64,000 nucleotides of DNA from Tetramitus jugosus (lineage: Eukaryota; Heterolobosea; Eutetramitea; Acrasida; Vahlkampfiidae): positions 310,001-374,000 of the forward strand of contig OW569372.1 in assembly GCA_937625935.1 (NCBI GenBank). The letters run 5' to 3'. Position 1 is the stretch's first letter. Each line of letters starts with the position of its first letter. The position numbers and the translations under genes are program-made. This document shows, one piece after another, positions 45,810 to 55,456 of the stretch. Under the pieces are notes generated by a model. It made no database searches and was not told where the DNA came from. It saw nothing but the letters and a program-made list of their open reading frames with translations.

Positions 45810-47162
45810 ATGCAGCAACCCATGATGAAACAACAACCATTGTTTGGAGTACTGTGCATTGGTCAATCACCAATGGTGATTCAACCTCATCAATCATCAT
45901 CCAATACAACAACAACCATCACTGCTCAACAACAACCACAACAAGAATTATCATCAGCAGTGTATCATGAAATTACCATTGATTCAATCATGACTTTCCC
46001 AGTTGCATTCATTGTTGTGTATTGGTTACCTCTCTCCTGTCACATGCCATCACCTCTATCCTCTTCTCATGCCATCATTTACTCTTCTCAACAACAATCA
46101 TCATCCAATCACAACAATCACAACAATCTCAACAATCACAATCATATTGATAATAATAATAGTGGTGATATTGATATGGATGATATGAATGAGAATTGGA
46201 CATGTCATGGATGCATATCACTTCCATCACTCAATAACACTAAGAAGAATGGAACCAGTCATCATCATCATCCATCATCCATTCAATTTCAAGTCATGAA
46301 TCAATCCAGTGTTACAATCAGAGTGATTCCCATCTCCCAACAACACAATCATCCACTATCACTGCCATCATTACCACTCTCATCTCATCATCCTCATCAC
46401 TTGTTGGATCAATTGTTGTCACTGGATCAATTGAATGAATACATGCAAGAGAGAAAACAAAAGTATCACAGACAGAAGAAGAAGGCGATCAATCAAAATA
46501 CAACTCATACGACTAATAATAGTAGTAGTAGTAGTAATAGTAATAGTAATAGTAGTGGTAAACAACAATTGAATCAAGTCAATGATACTCTTGTGCAGTG
46601 CTACAATGAACTGTACAAGAGTAGTTTACAAGTGAAAGCATTGGCCAAATCTGATTTGAAAACACTGGAGAGAAAGTGTCAAGACTATGTCATTCATGAA
46701 TGCATTATTCCTTCTCAACAACATCAAAACAACAACAACAACAACAACAGTAGTAATGAATCAATGCTCAATTGGGCATCTGAACAATTGAACTACATTA
46801 ATGATCAAATGTTTTACAAATTGATGAGAATTGATCAAGTGATTCTCACTGTTCAATACCATCAATCCACTACTGCGACTACTACTCTATCAACAACAAC
46901 AACTACTACTACTACTCCTCTATTGTCTCGAGTGATGATGAAGAACAAGGAACAAAGCTCTACATTCCTCAAGAGAGACGAAGGATATGAAAAACAGTAT
47001 CAGTTTGTCGTCAGGTATCTCGTGGCTTGTTACGAACGCATTCAAGACAAGTGTTTGGACATGTTGATGGATTTGGATGCCAATCAACTCAAACAGAGAA
47101 AACAGATGAACGTGCTGATTCAACAGCGAATTCAACAATTGCACTCTATGCAATCAAAGTAA
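45810..47162 (+). CDS. Unrecognised Gln/His/Asn/Ser-rich protein with helical C-terminus
   Basis: From the ATG at 45810 the protein is 450 residues. Residues 1-130 alternate hydrophobic strands with Gln and Thr runs (LFGVLCIGQSPMVIQ, then SIMTFPVAFIVVYWLPL). The pattern vaguely recalls the Hikeshi/OPI10 beta domain, but I do not rely on this. Residues 190-450 are mostly helical with Gln/Lys-rich coiled-coil stretches, broken by Asn, Ser and Thr runs. An example is VRYLVACYERIQDKCLDMLM near the end. No catalytic motif is seen. It is divergent from the methyltransferase gene, with 164 bases between starts. Confidence 0.6.
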   Translation: MQQPMMKQQPLFGVLCIGQSPMVIQPHQSSSNTTTTITAQQQPQQELSSAVYHEITIDSIMTFPVAFIVVYWLPLSCHMPSPLSSSHAIIYSSQQQSSSNHNNHNNLNNHNHIDNNNSGDIDMDDMNENWTCHGCISLPSLNNTKKNGTSHHHHPSSIQFQVMNQSSVTIRVIPISQQHNHPLSLPSLPLSSHHPHHLLDQLLSLDQLNEYMQERKQKYHRQKKKAINQNTTHTTNNSSSSSNSNSNSSGKQQLNQVNDTLVQCYNELYKSSLQVKALAKSDLKTLERKCQDYVIHECIIPSQQHQNNNNNNNSSNESMLNWASEQLNYINDQMFYKLMRIDQVILTVQYHQSTTATTTLSTTTTTTTTPLLSRVMMKNKEQSSTFLKRDEGYEKQYQFVVRYLVACYERIQDKCLDMLMDLDANQLKQRKQMNVLIQQRIQQLHSMQSK

Positions 47163-47372
47163 AGTTTCTTTGTCTTATTATTCATGTATTCTCCCACAGC
47201 AGCGGGGAATATTTTTTAAGAGAGAACTATGTTGGAACATTATCAGAACACCACACTGGAGAGAAGAAATAACGAAAGTTGTGACAAACCGTCTGACCAA
47301 GCAACATAACAAACACCACACAACAGAGTGATCTCAAAAAACATAACATCATAGCAGCACAATATCACCATC

Positions 47373-49331
47373 ATGAATCATTTAAAAGCAGTCGTTGTGG
47401 GTGATGGAGCAGTCGGAAAGAGTTGTTTACTCATTTCGTATACGACCAACGCATTTCCCATGGACTACGTACCAACCGTGTTTGACAATTATGCGGCCAA
47501 TGTGATGCACAATGGTAAAGCCTATTCGTTAGGACTGTGGGACACTGCAGGTCAAGAGGACTATGATCGATTGAGACCATTGAGCTATCCAAACACTGAT
47601 GTGTTTCTCATCGTGTTCAGTGTCAATAACAGACGCAGTTTTGAGAATGTGAGAGAAAAGTGGTGCCCCGAAGTGAGGCATCACGTATCACCTCACACAC
47701 CCATTCTTCTCGTGGGAACAAAGAGTGATCTCAGACGCAACAATACTACTAATAACAATAATAATAACAATAATAATACTAATTTTGTGACTGAGCAGGA
47801 AGCAAGAGACATGGCACGTACGATTGGAGCCATTGCCTATGTTGAAACAAGTGCACTGGAGCAAACAAATCTGACTGAATGTTTTCGAATGGCCCTGGAC
47901 GCAGCCGAAGGTGCAATCTATCCGTCATACGCAAAATCAAGCAAGAAAAAGTCTTTGGCTGGACCATCATTGGGTCGATTGTTTGCTGGTAGGAACAAGA
48001 AGTCATCTAGCAGCAGCAGCAGCAGTAGTGTTTATTCATCTGAAAGTGATACTACTGCAGCAGTGGAAACTGTGAGATCACCACCTGAATTGCCTGTACC
48101 GACACATGCACCTAGAGTGGACATTGAAACATCCAACTATGGTGAATTGCTGGCATCGATGATTAACAATGAATTTTGTAGTGATGTTCACTTGATACTG
48201 GGAGGTCATACATTCTATGCTCATACAGTGCTTCTTGCATCTGCATCGACACTGTTTCAACGATTGTTGCAATATGTTGCCAATCAACATCCATCCGACA
48301 ACACTGCGTCACCACTGTCGTGGGAGGAAGTAAGAGCCAACAAGATTGCTCCATTCAAAAACATTGAAAGAATAGAGACAGAAGCAGACGAGGGTAGACA
48401 AACTGTTCGATACACGATCGAAATTGATGAGGATTTGGTCACAAATGTAGCCATGAAGAGAATACTGGAGTACTTGTATAGTGGAATGGCTACTATTGCT
48501 GATAGTAACGATAAGATCGAAGAAACAAGAACAGCGGCTCAACTGTTCGAGTGTGAGCACTTGCTATCCATTATTGATAATGTGGTGAGTGGTGATGTAG
48601 AATTGAATCCGAGTATAGCGACATGGTTGAATGACACCGTTGCGGAGAGAATCAAAGGCATGTTTATGAATCAGAACAATTCATTCTCTGATGTTCATTT
48701 CGTAATTCCTTCTCCTGCATTGAACGATCAGAGTGAGTATAGCAATGGTGGTGCAATCAAATTCTACGGTCATAGATCACTCTTGTCCTGTCAATGCCCT
48801 GTGATGAGCGCGATGCTCAACAATGGTTTCACAGAGAGTGAGCAGAGAGAGATCGAGATGGATGTGGAGATGATATCGTCACCTGAAGCCTACACGGCAC
48901 TGTTCGAATACATGTATACTGCACATGCTCCCATTAATGATGCTAACGTAGTATCATTGATGATATTGGCGAATCAGTATGGTCTTACTCGGCTTGTCAC
49001 ACTGTGTGAATTGTACATTACAAAATTGATTGAGAAGGCAACAATTGATGGTATTGCCAATGCAGATATCGATATCATTGGCCTGATGCTGTGTGCACAG
49101 ACACACAACGCACCTCAACTGGCTCAATTCTGCCTCCATTTTATCTCTACCAACTATCAACCAATGAGCAAGAGAGCCGAGTTTGCTTTGTTGGAGGGTG
49201 ACAATCTCACATATATCGAAGCGAATCAATGGCCACCAAAGTCCTACCTCGAAGCAATGCTCGAATATGAAAAGGGAATTTCTGGTGCTTCTTCAAGCAG
49301 CGACACAAATAAACAGTGCTCCATTATGTAA
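47373..49331 (+). CDS. RhoBTB-type GTPase with tandem BTB domains and a C-terminal CAAX box
   Basis: The 652-residue protein begins with a Rho/Rac GTPase domain (residues 1-190): P-loop GDGAVGKS at residues 10-17, effector loop [12 protein letters not shown], switch [15 protein letters not shown], base motif GTKSD and ETSAL. All GTPase motifs look functional, unlike several animal RhoBTBs. An Asn run interrupts the insert region. After a basic Ser-rich linker come two BTB regions, at about residues 255-375 ([19 protein letters not shown]) and 430-545 ([19 protein letters not shown]). The last four residues are Cys-Ser-Ile-Met, a prenylation CAAX box. Family members act as Cullin-3 adaptors; Dictyostelium RacA has similar architecture. 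RhoGDI lies just downstream. Confidence 0.93.
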   Translation: MNHLKAVVVGDGAVGKSCLLISYTTNAFPMDYVPTVFDNYAANVMHNGKAYSLGLWDTAGQEDYDRLRPLSYPNTDVFLIVFSVNNRRSFENVREKWCPEVRHHVSPHTPILLVGTKSDLRRNNTTNNNNNNNNNTNFVTEQEARDMARTIGAIAYVETSALEQTNLTECFRMALDAAEGAIYPSYAKSSKKKSLAGPSLGRLFAGRNKKSSSSSSSSSVYSSESDTTAAVETVRSPPELPVPTHAPRVDIETSNYGELLASMINNEFCSDVHLILGGHTFYAHTVLLASASTLFQRLLQYVANQHPSDNTASPLSWEEVRANKIAPFKNIERIETEADEGRQTVRYTIEIDEDLVTNVAMKRILEYLYSGMATIADSNDKIEETRTAAQLFECEHLLSIIDNVVSGDVELNPSIATWLNDTVAERIKGMFMNQNNSFSDVHFVIPSPALNDQSEYSNGGAIKFYGHRSLLSCQCPVMSAMLNNGFTESEQREIEMDVEMISSPEAYTALFEYMYTAHAPINDANVVSLMILANQYGLTRLVTLCELYITKLIEKATIDGIANADIDIIGLMLCAQTHNAPQLAQFCLHFISTNYQPMSKRAEFALLEGDNLTYIEANQWPPKSYLEAMLEYEKGISGASSSSDTNKQCSIM

Positions 49332-49616
49332 GAAAACAGATAGTTGACCATCCTCATATTCATGTGCTTTTTGGGAAGATATGTTTGATTTTAACCAACT
49401 TAGGAACAATTGTTCCATATGATCATTCCCCTCTTTGTGTTGAGCATTATTCTCAATGTTGGAATCCAATTGCATTCTGTTTGTTTCGTTCGTCATTTTC
49501 CTCTCCTTCATTTCTTCTTGCAACTCCTTGTATTCCCCGAACTCCTTCAATATCTTGTTGGCAGATTGAGCGTATGAAGAAATCTCTGTTGTGTTTGATA
49601 CGTGTGTGTGAGTCAT
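49293..49616 (-). CDS. Candidate 107-residue helical protein overlapping RhoBTB 3' end
   Basis: The ORF starts 27 bases after the RhoGDI stop on the same strand and overlaps the last 39 bases of RhoBTB on the other. The product has a charged coiled-coil-like helix ([20 protein letters not shown]) and a second helix near [15 protein letters not shown]. The composition is protein-like and there are two neighbouring ATGs at the start. I do not recognise it. It may be a real small gene, possibly with the end altered by splicing. Confidence 0.42.
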   Translation of the reverse strand: MTHTHVSNTTEISSYAQSANKILKEFGEYKELQEEMKERKMTNETNRMQLDSNIENNAQHKEGNDHMEQLFLSWLKSNISSQKAHEYEDGQLSVFLHNGALFICVAA

Positions 49617-49642
49617 TCATTATTGTTACTTGTTGATTCCAT

Positions 49643-50242
49643 TTATTCAAAATCCTTCTTAATGTTCAACGAGTATTCAAGATCGAGATGAGTCTGCTTG
49701 TCATCATCAATAAACTTGGTGCGTGCCTTGTAGGAACCTCTGGCGAGCAATCCACTTGGTGCAGTAAACACTGGAGACTTGTAGCTGTATGCAGTTGCAT
49801 TTGGTGCGTAACTGCCCATCATGAAATCCTTCTTCTCAACAGTGATGCCTGCCTTGCTAATGCTATTGACGAATCGCAATGCACTCACAATGTCATGTTG
49901 AATCTTGAATGTGACAACAAATTGATAGTCAGTGCCCTCCTTGATGGTAATAGGTGTCTTCTTGAGTTCTTCCTCCTTTTGCTTCGTGTCCAACTCTCTA
50001 ATGATATCGACGTGTTCACCGTTGGGGAACTTGACACCAAAGCTTTGAATGACGACGAGACGTGGGTCATCAGTCTTTGGAACGCCCTTTGCAGCAGCAC
50101 CCAACAATTGTTCCTTGTACTTTCTGAGGGACTCGTCTTCTTCTTGCTTGTTCAACAGCTCAGAGAGACTCTCCTTTGGTGGTGGAACGTAGGAGTCAAC
50201 TGGTGAATCAATGTGTTGATCAGATGAGGATGATGATGACAT
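49643..50242 (-). CDS. Rho GDP-dissociation inhibitor (RhoGDI)
   Basis: The 199-residue protein matches RhoGDI in length (about 204 in human). The N-terminal regulatory arm holds SLSELLNKQEEDESLRKYKE, the helix that contacts the switch regions. The immunoglobulin-like fold follows from residue 65: RLVVIQSFGVKFPNG, ITIKEGTDYQFVVTFKIQ, GITVEKKDFMMGSYAPN, and the end LDLEYSLNIKKDFE. It extracts prenylated Rho proteins from membranes and keeps them GDP-bound. The closest Rho gene is RhoBTB, about 300 bases away, which has a CAAX box. The Ser-rich start (MSSSSSSDQH) follows an A-rich leader. Confidence 0.93.
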   Translation of the reverse strand: MSSSSSSDQHIDSPVDSYVPPPKESLSELLNKQEEDESLRKYKEQLLGAAAKGVPKTDDPRLVVIQSFGVKFPNGEHVDIIRELDTKQKEEELKKTPITIKEGTDYQFVVTFKIQHDIVSALRFVNSISKAGITVEKKDFMMGSYAPNATAYSYKSPVFTAPSGLLARGSYKARTKFIDDDKQTHLDLEYSLNIKKDFE

Positions 50243-50555
50243 GATGATTGATATTATAGGTAGTGGTAGTAGTGGTACAGAGTTTGTTGTTGTTGTTTGG
50301 TTTTTTTTGGGTGAGAGGTTTTTTTTTCATGGGAAGGGAAACACGGAGTCGACTGTGGTTGAACAGCACAGGAACACCACCTTGTTGTGTGTTGCGAGCA
50401 CAAAAACATTCCTGTCTCACATGTTCCTGGTGTTTCGAAGCTGAGATCTCAATCGGAGTAATTACTCTAAAAGACGTCATTCAAGTTGATGGGGAATGAC
50501 ATGTGAGAAGTCAAGAAAAAAGCTTATTTGGCACCAAAATGGAGCGTTGACTCGT
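50243..50555. other. 313-base spacer between hydrolase and RhoGDI genes
   Basis: It holds the RhoGDI leader (A-runs on the minus strand near 50290-50330) and the hydrolase 3' end. Nothing else is recognised. Confidence 0.4.
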
Positions 50556-51659
50556 TTACAATGGAGAAGGAGGTGATAGGAGAAATTGTTGGATGAGTTG
50601 ATTGGTTTCATCAGGAGTTTCAAGCATGGGTAAATGTCCAGCATTGGATATCGTATGGAATGTGGATTGTTTGAACCAAGAGTGCAATTGTTTGCCATCT
50701 TCCACAAGCATGACACGATCCGACTCACCAGTGAACACGAGAACTGGAGTGTGTTCAAAGTGTTGTTCAATTTCTTCTCTCCTTGGCCAAACAGCCTGTC
50801 TCACAATAGCCTTGATTACAAACATGGGATTCTTGGATGAAACTGCTTCTTCTTTCTCAATGAGCTCCATGCTTGTATTCGGATGGAAGCACGCCTTCCT
50901 AAAGCTGCTTCTACCAAAAGATCTCAAATATTCAAGAACGGATGCAGGTAAATAGAGAAATGGACTCTTGGAGGATCGTGGTAACTGGTCAGATGTACCA
51001 ATGAGAATCAATCGATCCGGTACAGCAACAGCAGCAGCCGTATTGGATTCCTGCCGTTGTTGTTTCCATAGTCTCATTGTCAAGTACATTGCCAATCCAG
51101 ATCCCATCGAATGACCAATAATCACATGCTCGTTACATGCACAATGATTGCTAGTCTTATTATTAATATTCTTATTATTAATATTGTTATTAATAGTATT
51201 ATTATTAATATTGTTAGTATTCATATCCTTGGTGTCATCTTGTTGTTGTTGTTGATACAAGACTGTTGTATATTGTTGATAGATGAACATTGCATCATCA
51301 ATCAGATTGTCCCAAGAGTACATTGACCAAACATCATCGTCACTCACTTCATTCTCCACAGATGCCTGATCCTGTTGCTGTTGGGAGAAAAATTGGGTGT
51401 CAATGGGCTTATCACTCTTTCCATGACCCAACCAGTCAAAACAAACACAAAGGCATTCCCCGTTGGGATACAGTTGATTCAAGTGGTGCACCTGTGGCTC
51501 AAATTGCTCTACTCGACCACCGAGGCCATGAATGAAGAAAAACAGTTTTTTGTGTTCATGTCTTGAGATTTGCTCTGGAGACAGATTGGTCACGATTCTG
51601 TATTGCAATGTTTGATGGAAGCGTTGACGTGTCAGGTAGTGATGATGATATTGGTCCAT
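50556..51659 (-). CDS. Alpha/beta hydrolase (ABHD-type)
   Basis: The 367-residue protein has the full triad pattern. HGLGGRVEQFEPQV is the oxyanion loop, FDWLGHGKSD the next strand, and the nucleophile Ser is in IIGHSMGSGLAM. The acid is in FTGESDRVMLV and the His in ISNAGHLPMLETPD. The layout resembles ABHD8 and related small-molecule or lipid hydrolases. An Asn/Lys/Gln insertion of about 60 residues sits before the nucleophile and is probably a surface loop. No signal peptide is seen, so it is probably cytosolic. The substrate cannot be predicted. Confidence 0.88.
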   Translation of the reverse strand: MDQYHHHYLTRQRFHQTLQYRIVTNLSPEQISRHEHKKLFFFIHGLGGRVEQFEPQVHHLNQLYPNGECLCVCFDWLGHGKSDKPIDTQFFSQQQQDQASVENEVSDDDVWSMYSWDNLIDDAMFIYQQYTTVLYQQQQQDDTKDMNTNNINNNTINNNINNKNINNKTSNHCACNEHVIIGHSMGSGLAMYLTMRLWKQQRQESNTAAAVAVPDRLILIGTSDQLPRSSKSPFLYLPASVLEYLRSFGRSSFRKACFHPNTSMELIEKEEAVSSKNPMFVIKAIVRQAVWPRREEIEQHFEHTPVLVFTGESDRVMLVEDGKQLHSWFKQSTFHTISNAGHLPMLETPDETNQLIQQFLLSPPSPL

Positions 51660-51875
51660 TTGGTTTTATTGGTGTGTTTTTTGTTTTTTGTGTGGTTTGT
51701 TTAGTTGAACAAGGTTTGGGATAGATTGTTTTGGTGTCTCGAACAACCAACCCTAGAATCATCGACTCTGAAGATTCAGTTAGAATTCATAAACCTTATG
51801 GTAGGTCTTCAGGATAAAAGTCATTTCCAGGGATACACTTACCCACATCTCTGTATGAAGAGTATCCGACTATTG

Positions 51876-52640
51876 CTATTTCCATGCCAACATTGATTTA
51901 CTTGCAAGATGACAAGTAGGGATAGGAGGTTTTGGTAATGCCTTCGCTTTCATAACACAGATGTCATACTGAGGATGAAGGTGTTGTGATGGATCCTCAG
52001 GATCTCTGCCATACACCTCCTTTTGTATCCTTAAAGATCCCAGTGTATGTAGTGAATGTCTGGAGCTCAACATGTGCTTCAACAGACTCCCTCACTATTC
52101 GTCGTGGAAGTACCGTTTTCACAAGATTAGGTGAAACGTTTGTCACTGATACTTTGCTTCCTCTAATCTCTCCTAATTGCTTGACTGTTCCAATAGTGTT
52201 ACTACTCAACCTGAAACCAGATCCTGTTTCCTACAGTAGGTGGTTGTCTGATGTTTGAACTTGAGTGTTTAAAATTCGATAAACTAATTGGTCCAGTTGA
52301 TCTAGTTGATCCTTGTGTTTTGTGAAGGATTCTGTGGGAAACACTGCTTAGTCCTTTGTTGGCTCGCTATCACTTAGTAAGTGGTTTTCAAATGGGAACA
52401 CAACCCAAAGCAACCTCCGGAGGAGAAATTAAGTATGGCATAATCATGTCTTGTTTCCACTGAATCATTAGAGTTTAAAGCTCTAAGTTCAGTCGTTTCC
52501 ACTATTGACGGTAACCATATTCTCGGAATGTTAATTGGGTTAAACTCAGGAACCCATACAACTATTGAATATCCGTTCACCATCCTGCATTCGTCAGTGA
52601 ATATTGTAGGCATGTTGTTCCAGATATGAACGACAGTGAC
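51876..52640 (-). pseudogene. Probable decayed gene of unknown family
   Basis: Three minus-strand open stretches follow each other in different frames: about 52374-52640, 51997-52259 and 51876-52082. Their composition is protein-like, for example NGYSIVVWVPEFNP, NIPRIWLPSIVETTE, then KVSVTNVSPNLVKTVLPRRI, then YDICVMKAKALPKPPIPTC. I find no good introns to join them. The strand-rich pattern suggests a beta protein. I do not recognise it. The 1.1-kb region between the two hydrolase genes holds nothing else convincing. Confidence 0.35.
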
Positions 52641-52747
52641 CGCGAGAAATCATGGGTGGACACAAAATTCACATTTTTTTATTGAAATAGAACTAAGATT
52701 ACAGTTGATATAGCATCTATCGGGTTGATCAATCAATAAGTAATGCT

Positions 52748-54031
52748 TCACTTCTTTTGGGGAGAGAGAATGAAATCTACAATGGATTGAGCCACTTGAG
52801 GAACGATAGATTGTTTCGGTGCCCCAGTTAAGCTCGCATTCGTCAAGTAGTGAGTCAGATTGGGTATGACGTGGACATTGGTTTGCGAGGATGTTACTTG
52901 AATGGAACGTGCTTTTAGCGCTTGAATCAAAGAGAAGTAATCTTCTTCATGCACGTTCATGTCTGTTGGAGAATTAATGCTCATAACATTGATGTTATTC
53001 AATCTTTCATCTCTCAGCCTATTTTCAAACACTTCGACATTGGAGTATTGTATCCATCCGTCAAGATAACTTCCAGTTACATAAGATCCGATGTTGTATA
53101 CATAATCAAATGGATATTGGCCCTGCCTAAACTTTGCAAAAAAGTCTGTGAGAGCAGGTATCATTGTTTCTGTTGATTTCTCGATGTTCTTCATTGCCTG
53201 AATCAATTCTTGTGAGTAGGGGGCAGACGGATCCTTTTGACATGCACTTTCCAATGTCTTGGCTCTATCGTTAATTCTTTGGTATTGCGCAATCATTAGG
53301 CTATCAATCTCTCTCTCTGTTCCTCCCAATAGCACCATATGAGAGATAATATTGACGGGATTACTCGTCATATTCAGGTAGTATCGGACAGCAGCGGGCG
53401 CAATCCCAACACCTTCGCTATGTCCAACAACTATCAAGTTCTCATATCCTCCTTTTTGCAAGTACAAGAGCGCACTAGCGGCATCCATTGCAATATCATC
53501 GGGTGTCTCTTGCTGTAAATTCAATTGTTGTGGCTCATCATACTGCGTACAAGCATAGTAGCAAGTACTAGGAAACTTGCCAAAGAATGGCACACACTTT
53601 TTACAAATTTCTTGCCTACAGCAGTCTCTCTTGTCATAAGTTAGAGTGGCAATACCATTGGCAACAAAGTATTGTGTCAAATCGGTAAAGAGTGCCCACT
53701 CCAAGTCAGTGACACCACAATTGGGCTTGATTGCATTCGGTTTAGCATCAGTATTCCACAGTTTGCCAGCAAAGGACTCTGAACGATCATTGGGACCACT
53801 ACCATGAATGAACACTGCGACATACTTTTTCAATGTGGATTCATCTGGCATGGTGAGAGTACCATGCATGTTGAGAGCTCCACCCTTGACACCAGGTGAT
53901 GGAAATGTCACATTCATTGCTCTCATCGCTCTGCTAGCAAAGACGCCTGCATAATGTTTACTTTGGATTGCTGAAGTGCACAACAACAGGAGCAAGGCAA
54001 ACGACAATACAAATAGGTTTAATGAATTCAT
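52748..54031 (-). CDS. Secreted alpha/beta hydrolase
   Basis: From the ATG at 54031 the product is 427 residues with a signal peptide (MNSLNLFVLSFALLLLLCTS). The hydrolase fold follows: VAVFIHGSGPNDRSE, then NGIATLTYDKRD, with the nucleophile Ser in VVGHSEGVGIAP. The catalytic His is probably in NVHVIPNLTHYL. HGSGxxDR and GHSEG are typical of bacterial-type serine aminopeptidase and dienelactone-hydrolase-like proteins. Six Cys between CCRQEICKKCVPFF and CYYACTQ suggest disulphides, as expected for a secreted or lysosomal enzyme. The frame is open 39 codons upstream, but that part would put the signal peptide inside. It is divergent from the oxygenase. Confidence 0.85.
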   Translation of the reverse strand: MNSLNLFVLSFALLLLLCTSAIQSKHYAGVFASRAMRAMNVTFPSPGVKGGALNMHGTLTMPDESTLKKYVAVFIHGSGPNDRSESFAGKLWNTDAKPNAIKPNCGVTDLEWALFTDLTQYFVANGIATLTYDKRDCCRQEICKKCVPFFGKFPSTCYYACTQYDEPQQLNLQQETPDDIAMDAASALLYLQKGGYENLIVVGHSEGVGIAPAAVRYYLNMTSNPVNIISHMVLLGGTEREIDSLMIAQYQRINDRAKTLESACQKDPSAPYSQELIQAMKNIEKSTETMIPALTDFFAKFRQGQYPFDYVYNIGSYVTGSYLDGWIQYSNVEVFENRLRDERLNNINVMSINSPTDMNVHEEDYFSLIQALKARSIQVTSSQTNVHVIPNLTHYLTNASLTGAPKQSIVPQVAQSIVDFILSPQKK

Positions 54032-54150
54032 AGAGACAGTTCTACAGTTTCTTGGTGTTTTTTTATGTTCTGGAGCAATGTCCTTTGATTTCGGCCTCTC
54101 GGGCGATAATGTCCCCTGCTTCCAATGTCCAATCAGACAACCACACAAGA
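54032..54150. promoter_or_regulatory. About 120-base bidirectional promoter
   Basis: The starts of the secreted hydrolase (minus) and the 2OG oxygenase (plus) are about 120 bases apart, or up to 200 if the later oxygenase ATG is used. Both promoters must overlap here. A CCAAT lies at 54129-54133. Confidence 0.5.
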
Positions 54151-55203
54151 ATGGAGAATTTTGTTTTAGCAGGTGATCAAGTTCAATTATTTATTGGCCA
54201 CTCAAAACACCGAAGAAACCAGAGAAAAATGCATTCTCCAGGAATCAAAAGTGCCATTGAGGGATGCATCAATCCATCCGTGTGTCACTCACTCAAAACG
54301 AGGGGATACGCGATTGTTGATCACGTCTTTGGAACAGAGTTGACTCAAGGCTTTCGAAGAGAGATTCAATTGTTGCACCAGAATCGAATCATGTTCTCCA
54401 ATGCAACTCATGTACACCTACCCAATGCACAACACCCTCTATTCATTGACAAGAGTCGCATTATGGAGATGGAACTCATTCCTGATATCTACTCTATTGT
54501 TCCGGACTATCTGCGTGCACTGGATGAAGATGACACCATCATGAATCAGTTGAACAAGTGCATGCATGATCATGTACAGCTCTCCCATCAGGCAATCAAG
54601 CTACAACACAATTCAGGTGGTTGTTTTCCTCTTCACTTTGACAGTGATCCCAAATTGGACCCCAGGAAGGTGTCTGCTGTGCTGTACTTGAACCCTGATT
54701 GGAAGTTGGGTGATGGAGGAGAGTTGAAGCTCTATCCGTTTCCGTTTGAACCAGTGACGATTGAACCAATCATGGACCGACTCGTGTTTTTCGCATCAAC
54801 CAACACTTTACATCGAGTATTGCCATTCAACAGAGAAAATGATCCGAACAAGGAACGTGTATGCTTGACTCTGTGGTACTCTGGCAACTATCAGCCTGGA
54901 CACTCCGCAACAGGTTCTCTGAACCTCTCAAAACCAAGAGATAACTCTGTTAAATCAGTGATTGAGTTCTTAATGCAGCCCAAATACCGCAAACATCTCG
55001 TGAAACTTGTGTATGCAGATGAATGGGCAACGAGCATATGTGAGAGTCATGAACCTTCAGAGGGCAGAGATATTCTGCTACGAAATCATTGGCAGGACGT
55101 GGAGAAAATCCGAAACTCTTTCAAGAGCTATATTCCTGTGATTCAGGAACATCTTCCAATATCATCTAATGACAGCCCGATGCTAGATCTAGATTGGATT
55201 TGA
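54151..55203 (+). CDS. 2-oxoglutarate/Fe(II) dioxygenase, prolyl-4-hydroxylase-like
   Basis: From the ATG at 54151 the protein is 350 residues; other in-frame ATGs are at 54109 and 54229. The catalytic core has the iron ligands His and Asp in FPLHFDSDPKLD, the distal His in TLHRVLPFN, and the 2OG-binding Arg in ERVCLTLWYSG. The strand VSAVLYLNPDWKLGDGGELK is typical of P4H-type enzymes. The N-terminal part contains RGYAIVDHVFGTEL, the usual domain start. It should hydroxylate a protein or small molecule. There is no signal peptide. The last 80 residues (KPRDNSVKSVIEFLMQPKYR and on) are an extra tail I do not recognise. Confidence 0.85.
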   Translation: MENFVLAGDQVQLFIGHSKHRRNQRKMHSPGIKSAIEGCINPSVCHSLKTRGYAIVDHVFGTELTQGFRREIQLLHQNRIMFSNATHVHLPNAQHPLFIDKSRIMEMELIPDIYSIVPDYLRALDEDDTIMNQLNKCMHDHVQLSHQAIKLQHNSGGCFPLHFDSDPKLDPRKVSAVLYLNPDWKLGDGGELKLYPFPFEPVTIEPIMDRLVFFASTNTLHRVLPFNRENDPNKERVCLTLWYSGNYQPGHSATGSLNLSKPRDNSVKSVIEFLMQPKYRKHLVKLVYADEWATSICESHEPSEGRDILLRNHWQDVEKIRNSFKSYIPVIQEHLPISSNDSPMLDLDWI

Positions 55204-55456
55204 GGTTGACCCCAAGCACTCTTTTTGACTCCTGTCCCACCAAAGATGGGGCAAATCATCGCCTTTGATTGCTTCTAAGACCTATTTCGGGATCCTGTCC
55301 ATGCTGTGACAGCTAAAAAGATATCAGACCGTTTCACAAAAATGAGTCCTTCTTAAGGTCCGATACTTTGAATCAGATATCGAATCATCGTGTTTCTGAT
55401 ACTATCAAAAATAAAAACTAAACACCACCAGATTCAATAGTAATTACTCCACACTT

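Noticed and set aside
45646-45915. 90-codon N-terminal extension of the methyltransferase
   Set aside because: It is hydrophobic, overlaps the divergent gene start and does not resemble the METTL family.
45810-46220. Likeness of the N-terminus to Hikeshi/OPI10
   Set aside because: Only a loose strand pattern; low-complexity runs make such a match unreliable.
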